Below are positions 29,806 to 39,418 of a stretch of DNA of 64,000 nucleotides, piece after piece. Source of the stretch: Aestuariirhabdus sp. (lineage in GTDB: Bacteria > Pseudomonadota > Gammaproteobacteria > Pseudomonadales > Aestuariirhabdaceae); assembly GCA_030622755.1 (NCBI GenBank), contig JAUXFT010000001.1:1-64000 (forward strand), in the 5' to 3' direction. The notes beneath the pieces are model-generated. The model was not told the DNA's origin and searched no databases. It saw only the letters and a list, made by a program, of their open reading frames with translations. The stretch's first letter is position 1; every line of letters starts with the position of its first letter. Position numbers and translations under genes: made by a program.

Positions 29806-31701
29806 TTATTGCACTCCCTTCGAGTCATCCAGCCAGAACATATCTAAATGGTACACACCAAAATATGCACCCGGCTCCCAGCTGAACCAACCCTCCTGCG
29901 GGACATTCCTTAATCTGTTACTTACCACAATAGGCTGCATAATCCCGCTCACTGTACCAATACTGAATACTTGGTCGGAGTAGATATCCAACATCTCCTG
30001 CCAAATATCCCAGCGTTGTAGCTTACTGGTTGAATGCTCCCATTCATCTTGTAATTCCCTAAGACGAATCGCTTTTGGAATGGTTGGAGGGTTCCCCTTA
30101 CCGGTCTCGTAAAAGTTACCCCACATAGGCCACTGCAGCTGTTGCTGCGAGTAAGGAGCCAGCTCCCAGGGGCTCATATTGCTGGTAGGTAACGCATTAT
30201 CAAGCCCCTTCCAGACTGACATGACAGCATCACCCGAGAAAACCCTGTTGCGAAACACTTCCCGCTGGGAGGGTCGAATATGCAGCTTGATTCCTATGTC
30301 CATCCAGTGATCATGAAGCAATTGCAGCACATCCGTTTCTTCGGTCTCTTCACCGGCACTGTGAACAATAATTTCCATAGACCTGCCGTCTGGCAACAGG
30401 CGAATGCCGCGATCATCTCGCTCAACAAGACCCAGCTCATCGAGGAGTTTATTGGCTTTAGCAGGATCATACTGGGTCCAGGCATTCATAAACTTATCCT
30501 GATAAAGCAAACTTTCAGGCAAAACCGTATTCCCGCCTTCCGTAGCAAGGCCATAATAGATAACCTGATTAATTTCGTGCCGATTTACAGCCAGTGATAA
30601 TGCACGCCGGTAGTTAACATTTTGGTTTAATGTCCGCCACTGCTCATCTGTAGCATTAAGATTAGGATACAGAGCAAACTGGGATCCACGGGCCGCGCGC
30701 CAGAAACGAACCTGATAATTATTTTGTGATTCCCCTTCTTTCAGGAAAGTATAATTATCTAACCGAATGTAGCGCGCTTGCAGATCAGATTCACCGGCAC
30801 GGCTTTTTGCAGCGATCAGGCTACTACTTACAATGTTAACGACGACTTCATCGATATACGGTAATTGCTGCCCATCTGAATCCACACGATGGAAAAACTG
30901 ATTACGCTTAAACACAAAACGATCTGAAGGCTTGTAGGTTGTGTTATGCCAGGGCTGTAATGTTGGCAGTTCAGGGTTGTCCATTTTGTATGGGTGGGAT
31001 TTGGATTTAAACAACGCAACCCAATTACGCTTTTTTGCCTCTTTCTGTAAAACTTCCAACCGTTCAGCGTCTGAATAATACGGATGGAACTGCCTCATAT
31101 AGTGAGCAGGCGCGAATATATATAGCGGACGCGGACCCGCTAACAACGGCAAAAAATGCGGGTTCGGGGTTTTCCAGGTATAACGCACGGTCAGTTCATC
31201 AAGAACTTCGAAGAGAGGTGGTTGATCATCCACAAGCAGGGATTTGGGCGGTCCAAAGGGTGACAGCTCGGTATTATTCGCTACATCTTTCCAATAGAAG
31301 CGAAAATCTTCACTAGTGAAGGGACTGCCATCAGACCACCTGTGGCCAGGCCTTAGATGCAAAGTGAACACCCTGTCGTCTTCACTTTCATAGCCCAGCA
31401 AGATATCAGGTTGTAACTCAAATTTCGTATCAAACCCGACCAAACGTGAATAGCCATAGACATTCAGCATTCGGATATCTTTCGCCTTGGCCATCATCAT
31501 TCGTAAAGTCCCGCCACGAACGCCTGCCTGCATTGGTGATTCGAGCGAAATAATCAGAGGGGTTTCTGGTGGCTGAGGATCTATAGCCAGTGCACTGCCA
31601 GATATAACCACAAGCAGTGTTGCCAAGAGTCTTGGCAGATTACTTTTCATCTTAACTTTCATCTTACCGGGCCTTTTAACTGTCATCTTACTTAGCATCA
31701 C
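29806..31701 (-). CDS. peptide-type ABC transporter substrate-binding protein (SBP family 5; start may be 31650)
   Basis: LLRPGHRWSDGSPFTSEDFRFYWKD... family 5 extracellular SBP pattern; signal peptide MKSNLPRLLATLLVVISGSALA. Confidence 0.9.
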   Translation of the reverse strand: MMLSKMTVKRPGKMKVKMKSNLPRLLATLLVVISGSALAIDPQPPETPLIISLESPMQAGVRGGTLRMMMAKAKDIRMLNVYGYSRLVGFDTKFELQPDILLGYESEDDRVFTLHLRPGHRWSDGSPFTSEDFRFYWKDVANNTELSPFGPPKSLLVDDQPPLFEVLDELTVRYTWKTPNPHFLPLLAGPRPLYIFAPAHYMRQFHPYYSDAERLEVLQKEAKKRNWVALFKSKSHPYKMDNPELPTLQPWHNTTYKPSDRFVFKRNQFFHRVDSDGQQLPYIDEVVVNIVSSSLIAAKSRAGESDLQARYIRLDNYTFLKEGESQNNYQVRFWRAARGSQFALYPNLNATDEQWRTLNQNVNYRRALSLAVNRHEINQVIYYGLATEGGNTVLPESLLYQDKFMNAWTQYDPAKANKLLDELGLVERDDRGIRLLPDGRSMEIIVHSAGEETEETDVLQLLHDHWMDIGIKLHIRPSQREVFRNRVFSGDAVMSVWKGLDNALPTSNMSPWELAPYSQQQLQWPMWGNFYETGKGNPPTIPKAIRLRELQDEWEHSTSKLQRWDIWQEMLDIYSDQVFSIGTVSGIMQPIVVSNRLRNVPQEGWFSWEPGAYFGVYHLDMFWLDDSKGVQ

Positions 31702-33586
31702 AGTGCACCCTGACCCAACGATCGGTCTCGATTTCTACAAGCTCTGAACTTACGTGAGGCGACAACGTATAGGGTGCAGGCCAATATTCAGGCTGTGATA
31801 TACCGATATCTTTACTATTAAAGTCGAGTAAGTGGTTCAGGTCCGGTGCAGGAACAGCATTTATCAAAGTGGTCGTATAGGGATGTAGCGGGTTCTTAAA
31901 CAACTCTCCAGCCTGGGCAATTTCGACAATTTGCCCATGACACATAACCACCACTCGCTCAGCGATATAATCGACTACCGCAAGGTTGTGACTGATAAAG
32001 AGATACGTCAGCCCCAGCTCCTTTTGCAGATCTTTTAATAAATTGAGTATTTGCGCCTGAACCGAAACGTCCAGCGCAGATACGGGTTCATCAAGTATTA
32101 ATAAATCTGGAGATAGCGCCAATGCTCTGGCGATACTGATTCTTTGGCGTTGCCCCCCCGAAAAGCTGTGCGGATAACGATTTAACGCCTGAACCGGGAG
32201 CCCCACGAGGTCCATCAATTGTCGAGCTCTTTTGTTACGATAGGCTCTATCACCAATGTTATGGATCAATAACGGCTCGCAGATAATGTCATTAACCGAC
32301 ATTCGAGGGCTTAATGAGCTATAAGGATCCTGAAATACAAGCTGCATTTTGGGGCGAAATTGCTCGAGGGAACGCCCCCGAAGTTCCAATAATCGAACCG
32401 AGGTGCCACGGTCATTATAAACAATAGAGCCGGCACTGGGTTCCAGGCCACACATCAGCATTTTGGAAAGGGTTGTTTTACCGCATCCGCTCTCACCAAC
32501 AAGCCCCAATGATTCTCCTACCGCTATATCTAATGAAAAGTCGCGGACCGCGTAGATATGTTCTTCAGCAGTGGTTTTACCAAGCCAGTTACCTTGTCGC
32601 CGAATAAAAAATTTTGATAGTCCACGTATCGACAAGTGATGAGAATGCTCACGCTGGCTTTCTTCCCAAGGCTTATATAAGTCCCCTAGCTGGTTCGATT
32701 TGTCTTCACTGCCACGAATAGGATTAAGACGTTCACCTTCAGCCAGGTTGAAACGAGGTACAGCACGGAGTAATGATTGCAGGTATGGGTGTTCAGGCTT
32801 ATTGAATATTTGCTCTACTGAGCCACACTCCATAACTCTGCCGTGATACATAACCACGACCTCATCCGCCATATTAGCAACCACTCCCAGATCATGGGTG
32901 ATCAGCAACATGGCCATGTTTAATTCCGATTGTAGTCTTCGTATTAATTTCAGAATCTGTTTTTGAACCGTCACATCGAGCGCTGTTGTAGGTTCGTCGG
33001 CTATCAGCAAGGAAGGATGACAGACAAGCGCCATAGCAATCATTGCGCGCTGGCGTAGACCTCCAGACAGTTCAAAGGGATACAGTTGCATAGATTGCTG
33101 AGGATTACGGAAGCCAACCAGACCAAGCATCTCCTGCGTAAGCTGGAGTCCCTGATCCTTATCGATTTTGCGATGTAAAAAAAGAGCTTCACTCACCTGA
33201 TCACCGATAGTGTGCATCGATGACATGGAAACCATGGGTTCCTGGAAGATTATCGAGATCTGTCCGCCACGTATGGAGCGCATCTCGTCACCAGTACTTT
33301 TCAGGCTGGCTATATCAACGCAATGCCCCTTTTTTTTAGGATCACGAAACTGAATCGAACCACTGCGTATGTGTGCATTCGTAGGAAGAATCCCCAGTAT
33401 AGCTTGAGCGCAAACCGACTTACCTGAACCTGACTCTCCTACCAGAGCCAGAGTGGTGCCCTCTCGAACCTTGAAAGAGATACGATCAAGTGCTCGAACA
33501 GAGCCACCGGGCATTTCAAACTCGACCACAAGATCAGAAATTTCCAGCATCTCATGCTCAATCGGACTTAAAGATTCTGCTTTCAA
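31688..33586 (-). CDS. dipeptide-type ABC transporter ATP-binding protein, two fused NBDs
   Basis: Two Walker A (GESGSGKS, GESGCGKT), LSGGLRQR and FSGGQRQR, two Walker B. Confidence 0.95.
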   Translation of the reverse strand: MKAESLSPIEHEMLEISDLVVEFEMPGGSVRALDRISFKVREGTTLALVGESGSGKSVCAQAILGILPTNAHIRSGSIQFRDPKKKGHCVDIASLKSTGDEMRSIRGGQISIIFQEPMVSMSSMHTIGDQVSEALFLHRKIDKDQGLQLTQEMLGLVGFRNPQQSMQLYPFELSGGLRQRAMIAMALVCHPSLLIADEPTTALDVTVQKQILKLIRRLQSELNMAMLLITHDLGVVANMADEVVVMYHGRVMECGSVEQIFNKPEHPYLQSLLRAVPRFNLAEGERLNPIRGSEDKSNQLGDLYKPWEESQREHSHHLSIRGLSKFFIRRQGNWLGKTTAEEHIYAVRDFSLDIAVGESLGLVGESGCGKTTLSKMLMCGLEPSAGSIVYNDRGTSVRLLELRGRSLEQFRPKMQLVFQDPYSSLSPRMSVNDIICEPLLIHNIGDRAYRNKRARQLMDLVGLPVQALNRYPHSFSGGQRQRISIARALALSPDLLILDEPVSALDVSVQAQILNLLKDLQKELGLTYLFISHNLAVVDYIAERVVVMCHGQIVEIAQAGELFKNPLHPYTTTLINAVPAPDLNHLLDFNSKDIGISQPEYWPAPYTLSPHVSSELVEIETDRWVRVHCDAK

Positions 33587-33617
33587 GATGTTTCCTTACC
33601 CTTGAATGTAGACGTAG

Positions 33618-34199
33618 CTAATCTTCTGGAAGTGTACCAAGCGGATAGAAGCAACCGCTACTATAAATGCCTGAGTATAGCTGTCCATCAACCAACTGCT
33701 GCACAGCATGATTTTCAATAAGATAGTAGAACATATTGCGGCCGACACGAGCCGTCAGCCCTCCCCGCACCTTAATGTAGGGTAACTCCAGCCCACTGTT
33801 CTGTGCTGGTTTTAACCACATGGGGCAATCTGCCCCAAGCGTTATCTTATCGGCAAGGTTTGTGGTGAAGCTAAGCACAGGGTTTTCACTAGAGACTGTG
33901 GCATCCACTTCAACATCGACCACCACGAAGGGAGCATCTTCCACTTCGATAGTAAGTTTTTCCCCAGGCGTGACAAGATAATAAACACCGTCATCTTCAA
34001 GCCTCAAGATGGTCGAAAACAACCTGACGAGACTCGCGCGCTTCATTTCTGAACCGTTGTAATGCCAGGAGCCCTCAGCATCGATATGCATTCCACTTGG
34101 ACCGTTGCTCTGAGGATCCCAGAGATCCAAAGGGGGCATACCTTGTTTAAGTGTCAATGCTTGAATGGCTCTACTGAGAGATCCAGGAACATCCGTCAT
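33618..34199 (-). CDS. DUF1285-like protein
   Basis: PPLDLWDPQSNGPSGMHIDAEGSWHYNGSEMKRASLVRLFSTILRLEDDGVYYLVTPGEK. Confidence 0.82.
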   Translation of the reverse strand: MTDVPGSLSRAIQALTLKQGMPPLDLWDPQSNGPSGMHIDAEGSWHYNGSEMKRASLVRLFSTILRLEDDGVYYLVTPGEKLTIEVEDAPFVVVDVEVDATVSSENPVLSFTTNLADKITLGADCPMWLKPAQNSGLELPYIKVRGGLTARVGRNMFYYLIENHAVQQLVDGQLYSGIYSSGCFYPLGTLPED

Positions 34200-34450
34200 A
34201 TGTTAAACCTGCCTATGTATCAGTGATGGGAATAGCTATCGTGATAAAAGAGCTCATCAAGCACAAAAGTAGAAGCAGGGATGCAAGCTCACCCCTACTA
34301 AAACGGAATGGAAATATGGTGAGACTATTTATACCTTATGTATCTAAGCCAATATTCACACAATTCGCATTTGAATCATCAGGGTGTACGAGAGGGCTAA
34401 TGTCATGTAGACGACAATATAGAGCAATGTATAGCCCGGAGACTTACAAG

Positions 34451-35341
34451 CTACAGACCTCTTTGCCATTCCTGCCGTAAACCTACTTCTTTCGGGCTTT
34501 CAATTGCCCGTTGCACCTGACTAATCATTGCTGACTTATCTCGCCCCAAAACACCCTTAAGAACCAGATAATTTGACGCATGGTCACTTCTAAACACGGT
34601 TGAGTGCAGATCCAGGGATGTTAATAGGGTAAGCATTTCCTGAAAGAGCTGATCTTGTCTCAAGGGTTGATACTCAGGAAAAGATGCCCTGAAGCGCTGC
34701 TCTCCCAAAGGGAAACTAACGACCAGAGTTGAGAGAAATTCTGGTTTCGTCGCATTAGCTAACAGTGCCGAATTAACAGCATGCCGCTCACTGTAAAGCT
34801 GCCCTCCCAGTCCATTAAGAATCATTACGGAACGTTTAATTCCGGCGTCGCCACAGAGCTCGAGTGCTTCTCTACTACTGTCAAAAGTCTCACCCTTATT
34901 TACTTTTTGCAAGACTACATTGTCCCCGGACTCCGCACCCACATAAAGAATCTTTAACCCCATATCCGCTAAAGCCTTCATTTCAGAGAGCGTTTTCTTT
35001 CTGAGATTACGAGGCAAACAGTAAGCGGAAACGCGCTGAACTTCGGGTAAATGGCGCTTGATCATTGTCAGGATATTCATTAAACGCCTGAACGGTAAAA
35101 CCATAGCATCACCATCCGCAAGAAATACCCGTCTCACTCCTGGAACACGTGAAGCACTTATAATGTCCTGCTCAATATCTTCCTCACGTTTAGCCCTGAA
35201 TTTCTTTTGTGGTTCTGTGTACATTTCGCAAAATGTACACTTGTTCCAGGAACACCCGTTAGTTACCTGCAGAATCAGGGATGACGCCTCACTCGGTGGG
35301 CGGAATACGGGTTCAATATAGGTCAGTGGTAACAAACTCAT
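34451..35341 (-). CDS. radical SAM protein
   Basis: TNGCSWNKCTFCEMY Fe-S cysteine triad; VRRVFLADGDAMVLPFRRLM; GAESGDNVVLQKVNKGE. Confidence 0.88.
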   Translation of the reverse strand: MSLLPLTYIEPVFRPPSEASSLILQVTNGCSWNKCTFCEMYTEPQKKFRAKREEDIEQDIISASRVPGVRRVFLADGDAMVLPFRRLMNILTMIKRHLPEVQRVSAYCLPRNLRKKTLSEMKALADMGLKILYVGAESGDNVVLQKVNKGETFDSSREALELCGDAGIKRSVMILNGLGGQLYSERHAVNSALLANATKPEFLSTLVVSFPLGEQRFRASFPEYQPLRQDQLFQEMLTLLTSLDLHSTVFRSDHASNYLVLKGVLGRDKSAMISQVQRAIESPKEVGLRQEWQRGL

Positions 35342-35345
35342 TATT

Positions 35346-36017
35346 TCATTTTTCCTCAGGCTGATGGGTAACTTTCACGCTTTCAACATCTGTAGCCGAT
35401 CTGCTGCGGCCCTTATTTCCCATTCGAACACCAATATCCATCATATATTTAAAAAAACCTTCCTTATCGACAATAACATCTCGCCAGAATGGTGAATGAT
35501 ACATTGCTACCCCGCCAGATATTAACGCCCATGCCGCACAATAATGATAATACTCTGGTACATCTTCCAAACTACCTGCTGCTATACGAGAACGAATAAG
35601 GTCTGCAAGCCGGTCAAAATTTGAAGTCCGTATTTCATGTAGCTCGTCGATCATCTCCGGCAAAGGATTACGTTTGGTTAACTTTTCCTCAAGTCGCTCA
35701 AACAGATAATATTTTTCCGGATCTTTGAGTCGGTACTCAAAATAACGACGTGCCAACGAATCCTTATCCTTGGTGACTTCCTGTGATTGAAAAAGATCGC
35801 TCAGCTCTCTTTCGTAATCCAGCATCATACGTAAGTGTATCTCCGCTTTTGATCGGAAATGCCTATATATCGTGCCTTTGCCGATACCAACCTCTTCAGC
35901 AATACGCTCAACCGTAACGTTTTCTTCACCAAGCCGAAGAAAAAGCTCGAGGGCAACTTGCAAAATCTCCTGCTCACGCCGATTAAATTCGCGCTTTTTT
36001 CTTGATACATTCTTCAT
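35346..36017 (-). CDS. TetR/AcrR family transcriptional regulator (start trimmed to MKNVSRK)
   Basis: REQEILQVALELFLRLGEENVTVERIAEEVGIGKGTIYRHFRSKAEI TetR HTH. Confidence 0.9.
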   Translation of the reverse strand: MKNVSRKKREFNRREQEILQVALELFLRLGEENVTVERIAEEVGIGKGTIYRHFRSKAEIHLRMMLDYERELSDLFQSQEVTKDKDSLARRYFEYRLKDPEKYYLFERLEEKLTKRNPLPEMIDELHEIRTSNFDRLADLIRSRIAAGSLEDVPEYYHYCAAWALISGGVAMYHSPFWRDVIVDKEGFFKYMMDIGVRMGNKGRSRSATDVESVKVTHQPEEK

Positions 36018-36384
36018 CTGAACTGATAGCTCCAGACTAACAGGCACCTACTATAAGCATTTGCTTCAATCCATGCTATTGAGATGAACAGTGATTTAAT
36101 GGAATACCTGAAGGATATTGGCAGAGATGAGGGTTCAATACGTTTCGCCATCTATCCACTACAAAATTGATATGTTTTGCAGAAATACCGTTTGCCTCAC
36201 CCAATAAACGATCTTCTATAAGTAAAGTGACGCAATCAAAATAAGCATATGAAAAAAGGATGTAAAAATAGCTAAAAGCCAACTGGACGTTTTATAATCA
36301 AGCAACAATACTCAATTGTACTGAAGTGACTTCTATCCCCGCCAACAGTCATTTTCAGTCAAGGTCAGCTGTGGCCTTACTATA

Positions 36385-36459
36385 TAGGAATGTATACCTT
36401 TGTTTCACTCCTTATGGTCTTGCCCCGAAACCCTTCCCCCAGGGTTATCGGGGTTTTTT
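36385..36459 (+). ncRNA. candidate small RNA ending in a strong orphan terminator (5' end uncertain)
   Basis: No + strand ORF upstream; AT-rich tactatata -10-like element, then CACTCCTTATGG, then terminator. Confidence 0.35.
36423..36459 (+). terminator. Rho-independent terminator
   Basis: CCCCGaAACCCT-tccccc-AGGGTTatCGGGGTTTTTT. Confidence 0.85.
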
Positions 36460-36701
36460 CTGTACGCAATACAGAATTCATTGATACTCTGACATACTCC
36501 AAAATGATCATTGGGAGCTCGATTTATCCTGGGATTATATAACATAAAAACAAACAGGCTATGACAAGACCAACTGACTGGCGTTCTGCCTGAATTTACA
36601 GTCCTAAATGCCCTGCACTTCACTCATATAACGCACTCATCTAACACATATCAGGATTGAACCAGATGAGAATTAAAACTATTAGGATTGTTGTATGTGA
36701 G

Positions 36702-37061
36702 TTAACAGCGAAGTTCATGTTGGTAGAGTAATTCCTCACGAATTTTGTTCAGTTGATCACGTGCGTGCACTGACAATTTACTTCTACCAATGATACCGCT
36801 GCTGCTTTCCAACTGCTCATGGTGCTCGAGACGCAAGCACTGAAGTCTTACAGACTCTAGAAAAACATCGTGGTGAATCGGCACGCTAAGATAAGAGGCC
36901 CACTCGGTTTCGCTCTCCTTTCCTTCGAGCCTGCCATCAAGCAATAATAAAATATCTTCGCGGCTGAGCTCTTTTTTTGAGCGATTTGACAACAAAATAA
37001 CTGCAACAAATACAAGTAAAAACAATAGAGTAAAGAGTATTGTTAATAAAATAGTTGTCAT
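36702..37061 (-). CDS. hypothetical membrane-anchored protein (119 aa)
   Basis: N-terminal TM (TTILLTILFTLLFLLVFVAVILL); overlaps start of DnaJ gene complement. Confidence 0.65.
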   Translation of the reverse strand: MTTILLTILFTLLFLLVFVAVILLSNRSKKELSREDILLLLDGRLEGKESETEWASYLSVPIHHDVFLESVRLQCLRLEHHEQLESSSGIIGRSKLSVHARDQLNKIREELLYQHELRC

Positions 37062-37786
37062 TTATCCAGCTCTTCAATAATGCGCTCTTTCGCCTCATTC
37101 AAACGAGCGGCCAGATAGGAGCTTCCCCCCTTATCAGGATGTACCCGCGACATAAGTCGCCGATGGGCCTGAATAACATCATCTCGACTCACCCCCGGAC
37201 GAAGATCAAGCAAACGGTAGGCCTCATCCAGAGTTACGCTGTACTCATGCTCTTTAGCTGCCTCCTTGCCGGGAGAGGACTGCCCCGAAAGATGCTGACT
37301 CCACTCTCCTGCGTGCATTTTTTCCATATAATTCACTAATAAGGATCGCGTGTCCTGCTTGGTCGTCGGACAGTATTCATACAGAGAAAGAACATCAGCA
37401 AACTCAAGATCACTCAAATGGCGCCCTTTGAATTGACCGATTAACACCTCACCATCAATGGCTCCGGTGCTGTGATCCAGCGACATCTTAAGCTCAGCAG
37501 TCACCACTTCAGATGTCGACGTCGAAGACGGAGTGCCACGCCTCCGGAACAGTTTCAACAATGGGATAAACCTTAATAAGGGCAACAAGCGTCGAGCAAA
37601 GGGTAACAATGCAGCGAAGAAGGCAATCAGTACGCCTAACCGACCCGTGATAGCAAGAAACAGTGCCGCCCCGACAAGTAGCATGACAACAAGCCTTGAA
37701 ATATAACGGTTACGTTTCGCCTGAGGCTGGGATGAGAGCCAATACCCAAGGCTCGCAACCAAAACACCAAGAAGAAGATACTGCAT
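37058..37786 (-). CDS. DnaJ domain-containing membrane protein
   Basis: C-terminal J-domain with HPD: EAYRLLDLRPGVSRDDVIQAHRRLMSRVHPDKGGSSYLAARLNEAKERI. Confidence 0.88.
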   Translation of the reverse strand: MQYLLLGVLVASLGYWLSSQPQAKRNRYISRLVVMLLVGAALFLAITGRLGVLIAFFAALLPFARRLLPLLRFIPLLKLFRRRGTPSSTSTSEVVTAELKMSLDHSTGAIDGEVLIGQFKGRHLSDLEFADVLSLYEYCPTTKQDTRSLLVNYMEKMHAGEWSQHLSGQSSPGKEAAKEHEYSVTLDEAYRLLDLRPGVSRDDVIQAHRRLMSRVHPDKGGSSYLAARLNEAKERIIEELDK

Positions 37787-37789
37787 GCG

Positions 37790-38497
37790 TTAACCTCGTA
37801 ACTGCTGCTCTAACAGTTTCGCGTATTTCAATTGTGATTCAGGTAGATGCTGCAACGCATCAGCACCACCAATACTAAATGCCGCAGCGGCACTTAGCAA
37901 AGCTTCCAACGCACCAACACTAGATAGGTTAAATGGAGCATAGGCACCCCCACTGAGCCTCGCTATCTGCCTGAATCCATCAGTGGCATAGGAATCACTA
38001 CCTTCATGAAATATGAAAACTGGCGTTCCATGGAGCTTTAACTGGCCAGCGAGTTCACCTAAATAATCAATGGATTCCTCTATACAGTCACCTATATAAA
38101 CAAGAGCATGCACCCGCTGAGCCATGGTCTCTGCCAGTGCGTGCTGGAATACCCTCGAGATCTGTGTTGCTCCCGCCATGCAACGAACGTCACCCATTAC
38201 GCCAGTAAGGCGCATCGAATCTTCCAGCCAGGGAGTGTATTTGAATTGCTTATATCCAAAAAAATAGCAGAGTTGGACACTCAAGGATCCAAGAGCTTTC
38301 GTATTGGCAAACATACGACATTGAAGATCAGACGCGCTGTCCCAGGTAGGCTCGCGGCTAGCGGTAGCATCAAGTGCAAAAAGCAACCTGCCACGCTTGT
38401 TTGAAGCAGAAAGGGGTAATGTTGCCGAGCGCTTGATAAAGCCATCTATCTCGGCGGAAGTTGAAACTTTTTTTAGCGCTTTTGAATGATCACTCAT
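37790..38497 (-). CDS. VWA-like domain protein
   Basis: GRLLFALDATASREPTWD MIDAS-like DxTxS; ALVYIGDCIEESIDYLGELAGQL. Confidence 0.7.
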   Translation of the reverse strand: MSDHSKALKKVSTSAEIDGFIKRSATLPLSASNKRGRLLFALDATASREPTWDSASDLQCRMFANTKALGSLSVQLCYFFGYKQFKYTPWLEDSMRLTGVMGDVRCMAGATQISRVFQHALAETMAQRVHALVYIGDCIEESIDYLGELAGQLKLHGTPVFIFHEGSDSYATDGFRQIARLSGGAYAPFNLSSVGALEALLSAAAAFSIGGADALQHLPESQLKYAKLLEQQLRG

Positions 38498-38612
38498 TAG
38501 CGAGCTCTCGACACATGATTACCGATAATATCAGTATAGGCTCTGAGCGCATTTCCAGGGGTATTTGAAGAGGGAAATGGTCGGCAGCCTCCCGGGAAGA
38601 CTGCCCAACTTA

Positions 38613-39038
38613 TCAGGCGACCTGCTTTACTTCTTCTGATTCTGCAGTTGCTTGCTCTAGCTCAAGCTTTACCTTTTGCAGCTGCTCGTTCAGCTGCTTG
38701 TTCTTTGACTTCTGAGTATTCACTTCAGCGGTTAACACACGATTTTGCTCTTGAAGACGCTTGGTCTGCTTCTTCATACGCTCAGGATTAAATGCGCGAA
38801 GAGCTTTCAATGCATCATCTTGCTCGCGCAGACGGATAGTGAAAGCCTGTTTCTCAGACTTCAGAGATCCAACAGCTCTTTCTGCCTGCTGTTTAGCCTG
38901 TTCCAACTGCCGGGTTAGTTCTGCAACAACTGCGTTATGCTTATCAGTAATTTCCAATAACGCAATCAATCGTTGCTGTTCCATAGCTTCAATTTCTTCT
39001 TGCTTCATGAAACGACCACCCATGCTCAGTTTGGACAT
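38613..39038 (-). CDS. hypothetical coiled-coil protein
   Basis: Heptad-rich E/Q/K sequence (EQARQ, LKSEKQAFTIRLREQDDALKALRAFNPERMKKQTKRLQEQN). Confidence 0.65.
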   Translation of the reverse strand: MSKLSMGGRFMKQEEIEAMEQQRLIALLEITDKHNAVVAELTRQLEQAKQQAERAVGSLKSEKQAFTIRLREQDDALKALRAFNPERMKKQTKRLQEQNRVLTAEVNTQKSKNKQLNEQLQKVKLELEQATAESEEVKQVA

Positions 39039-39418
39039 ATATTAACCTCTGTTAGAAAAAAGAGCCGAATTATACGGGGAATCGGCTACGAACTAAACAA
39101 TTAATTCACAATCACTTTGAGATAAAGAACATTTTAATAAACCCAAAGGCAATAACCCCAAGACAACTGCCCCTTTTCATAAGAAAGGCCGGACCACTCG
39201 ACGTGGCTCCTAGCTGCTCTCTGAGGATTAATGACATACATAATTACTGCAAACAAGCGCACAGCTACCTGCCCGCATGAATAAATTTTGGCCGGCACGT
39301 TAGCGAATTAGTAATTAAACGTTACGATTAAATCGCGATTTAAAGTAGCCTACACTTACAAACGCCAATAAAAATCAGCCTGGCTTTCCACACAACCCTT
39401 TCACTCCAGGAGTGGCCC

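Noticed and set aside
31620-31701. Repeated catctta motifs at the SBP gene start
   Set aside because: Best explained as Lys/Met codons in an uncertain N-terminus (MLSKMTVKRPGKMKVKMKSNL); the likely true start is the later MKSNLPRLL signal peptide.
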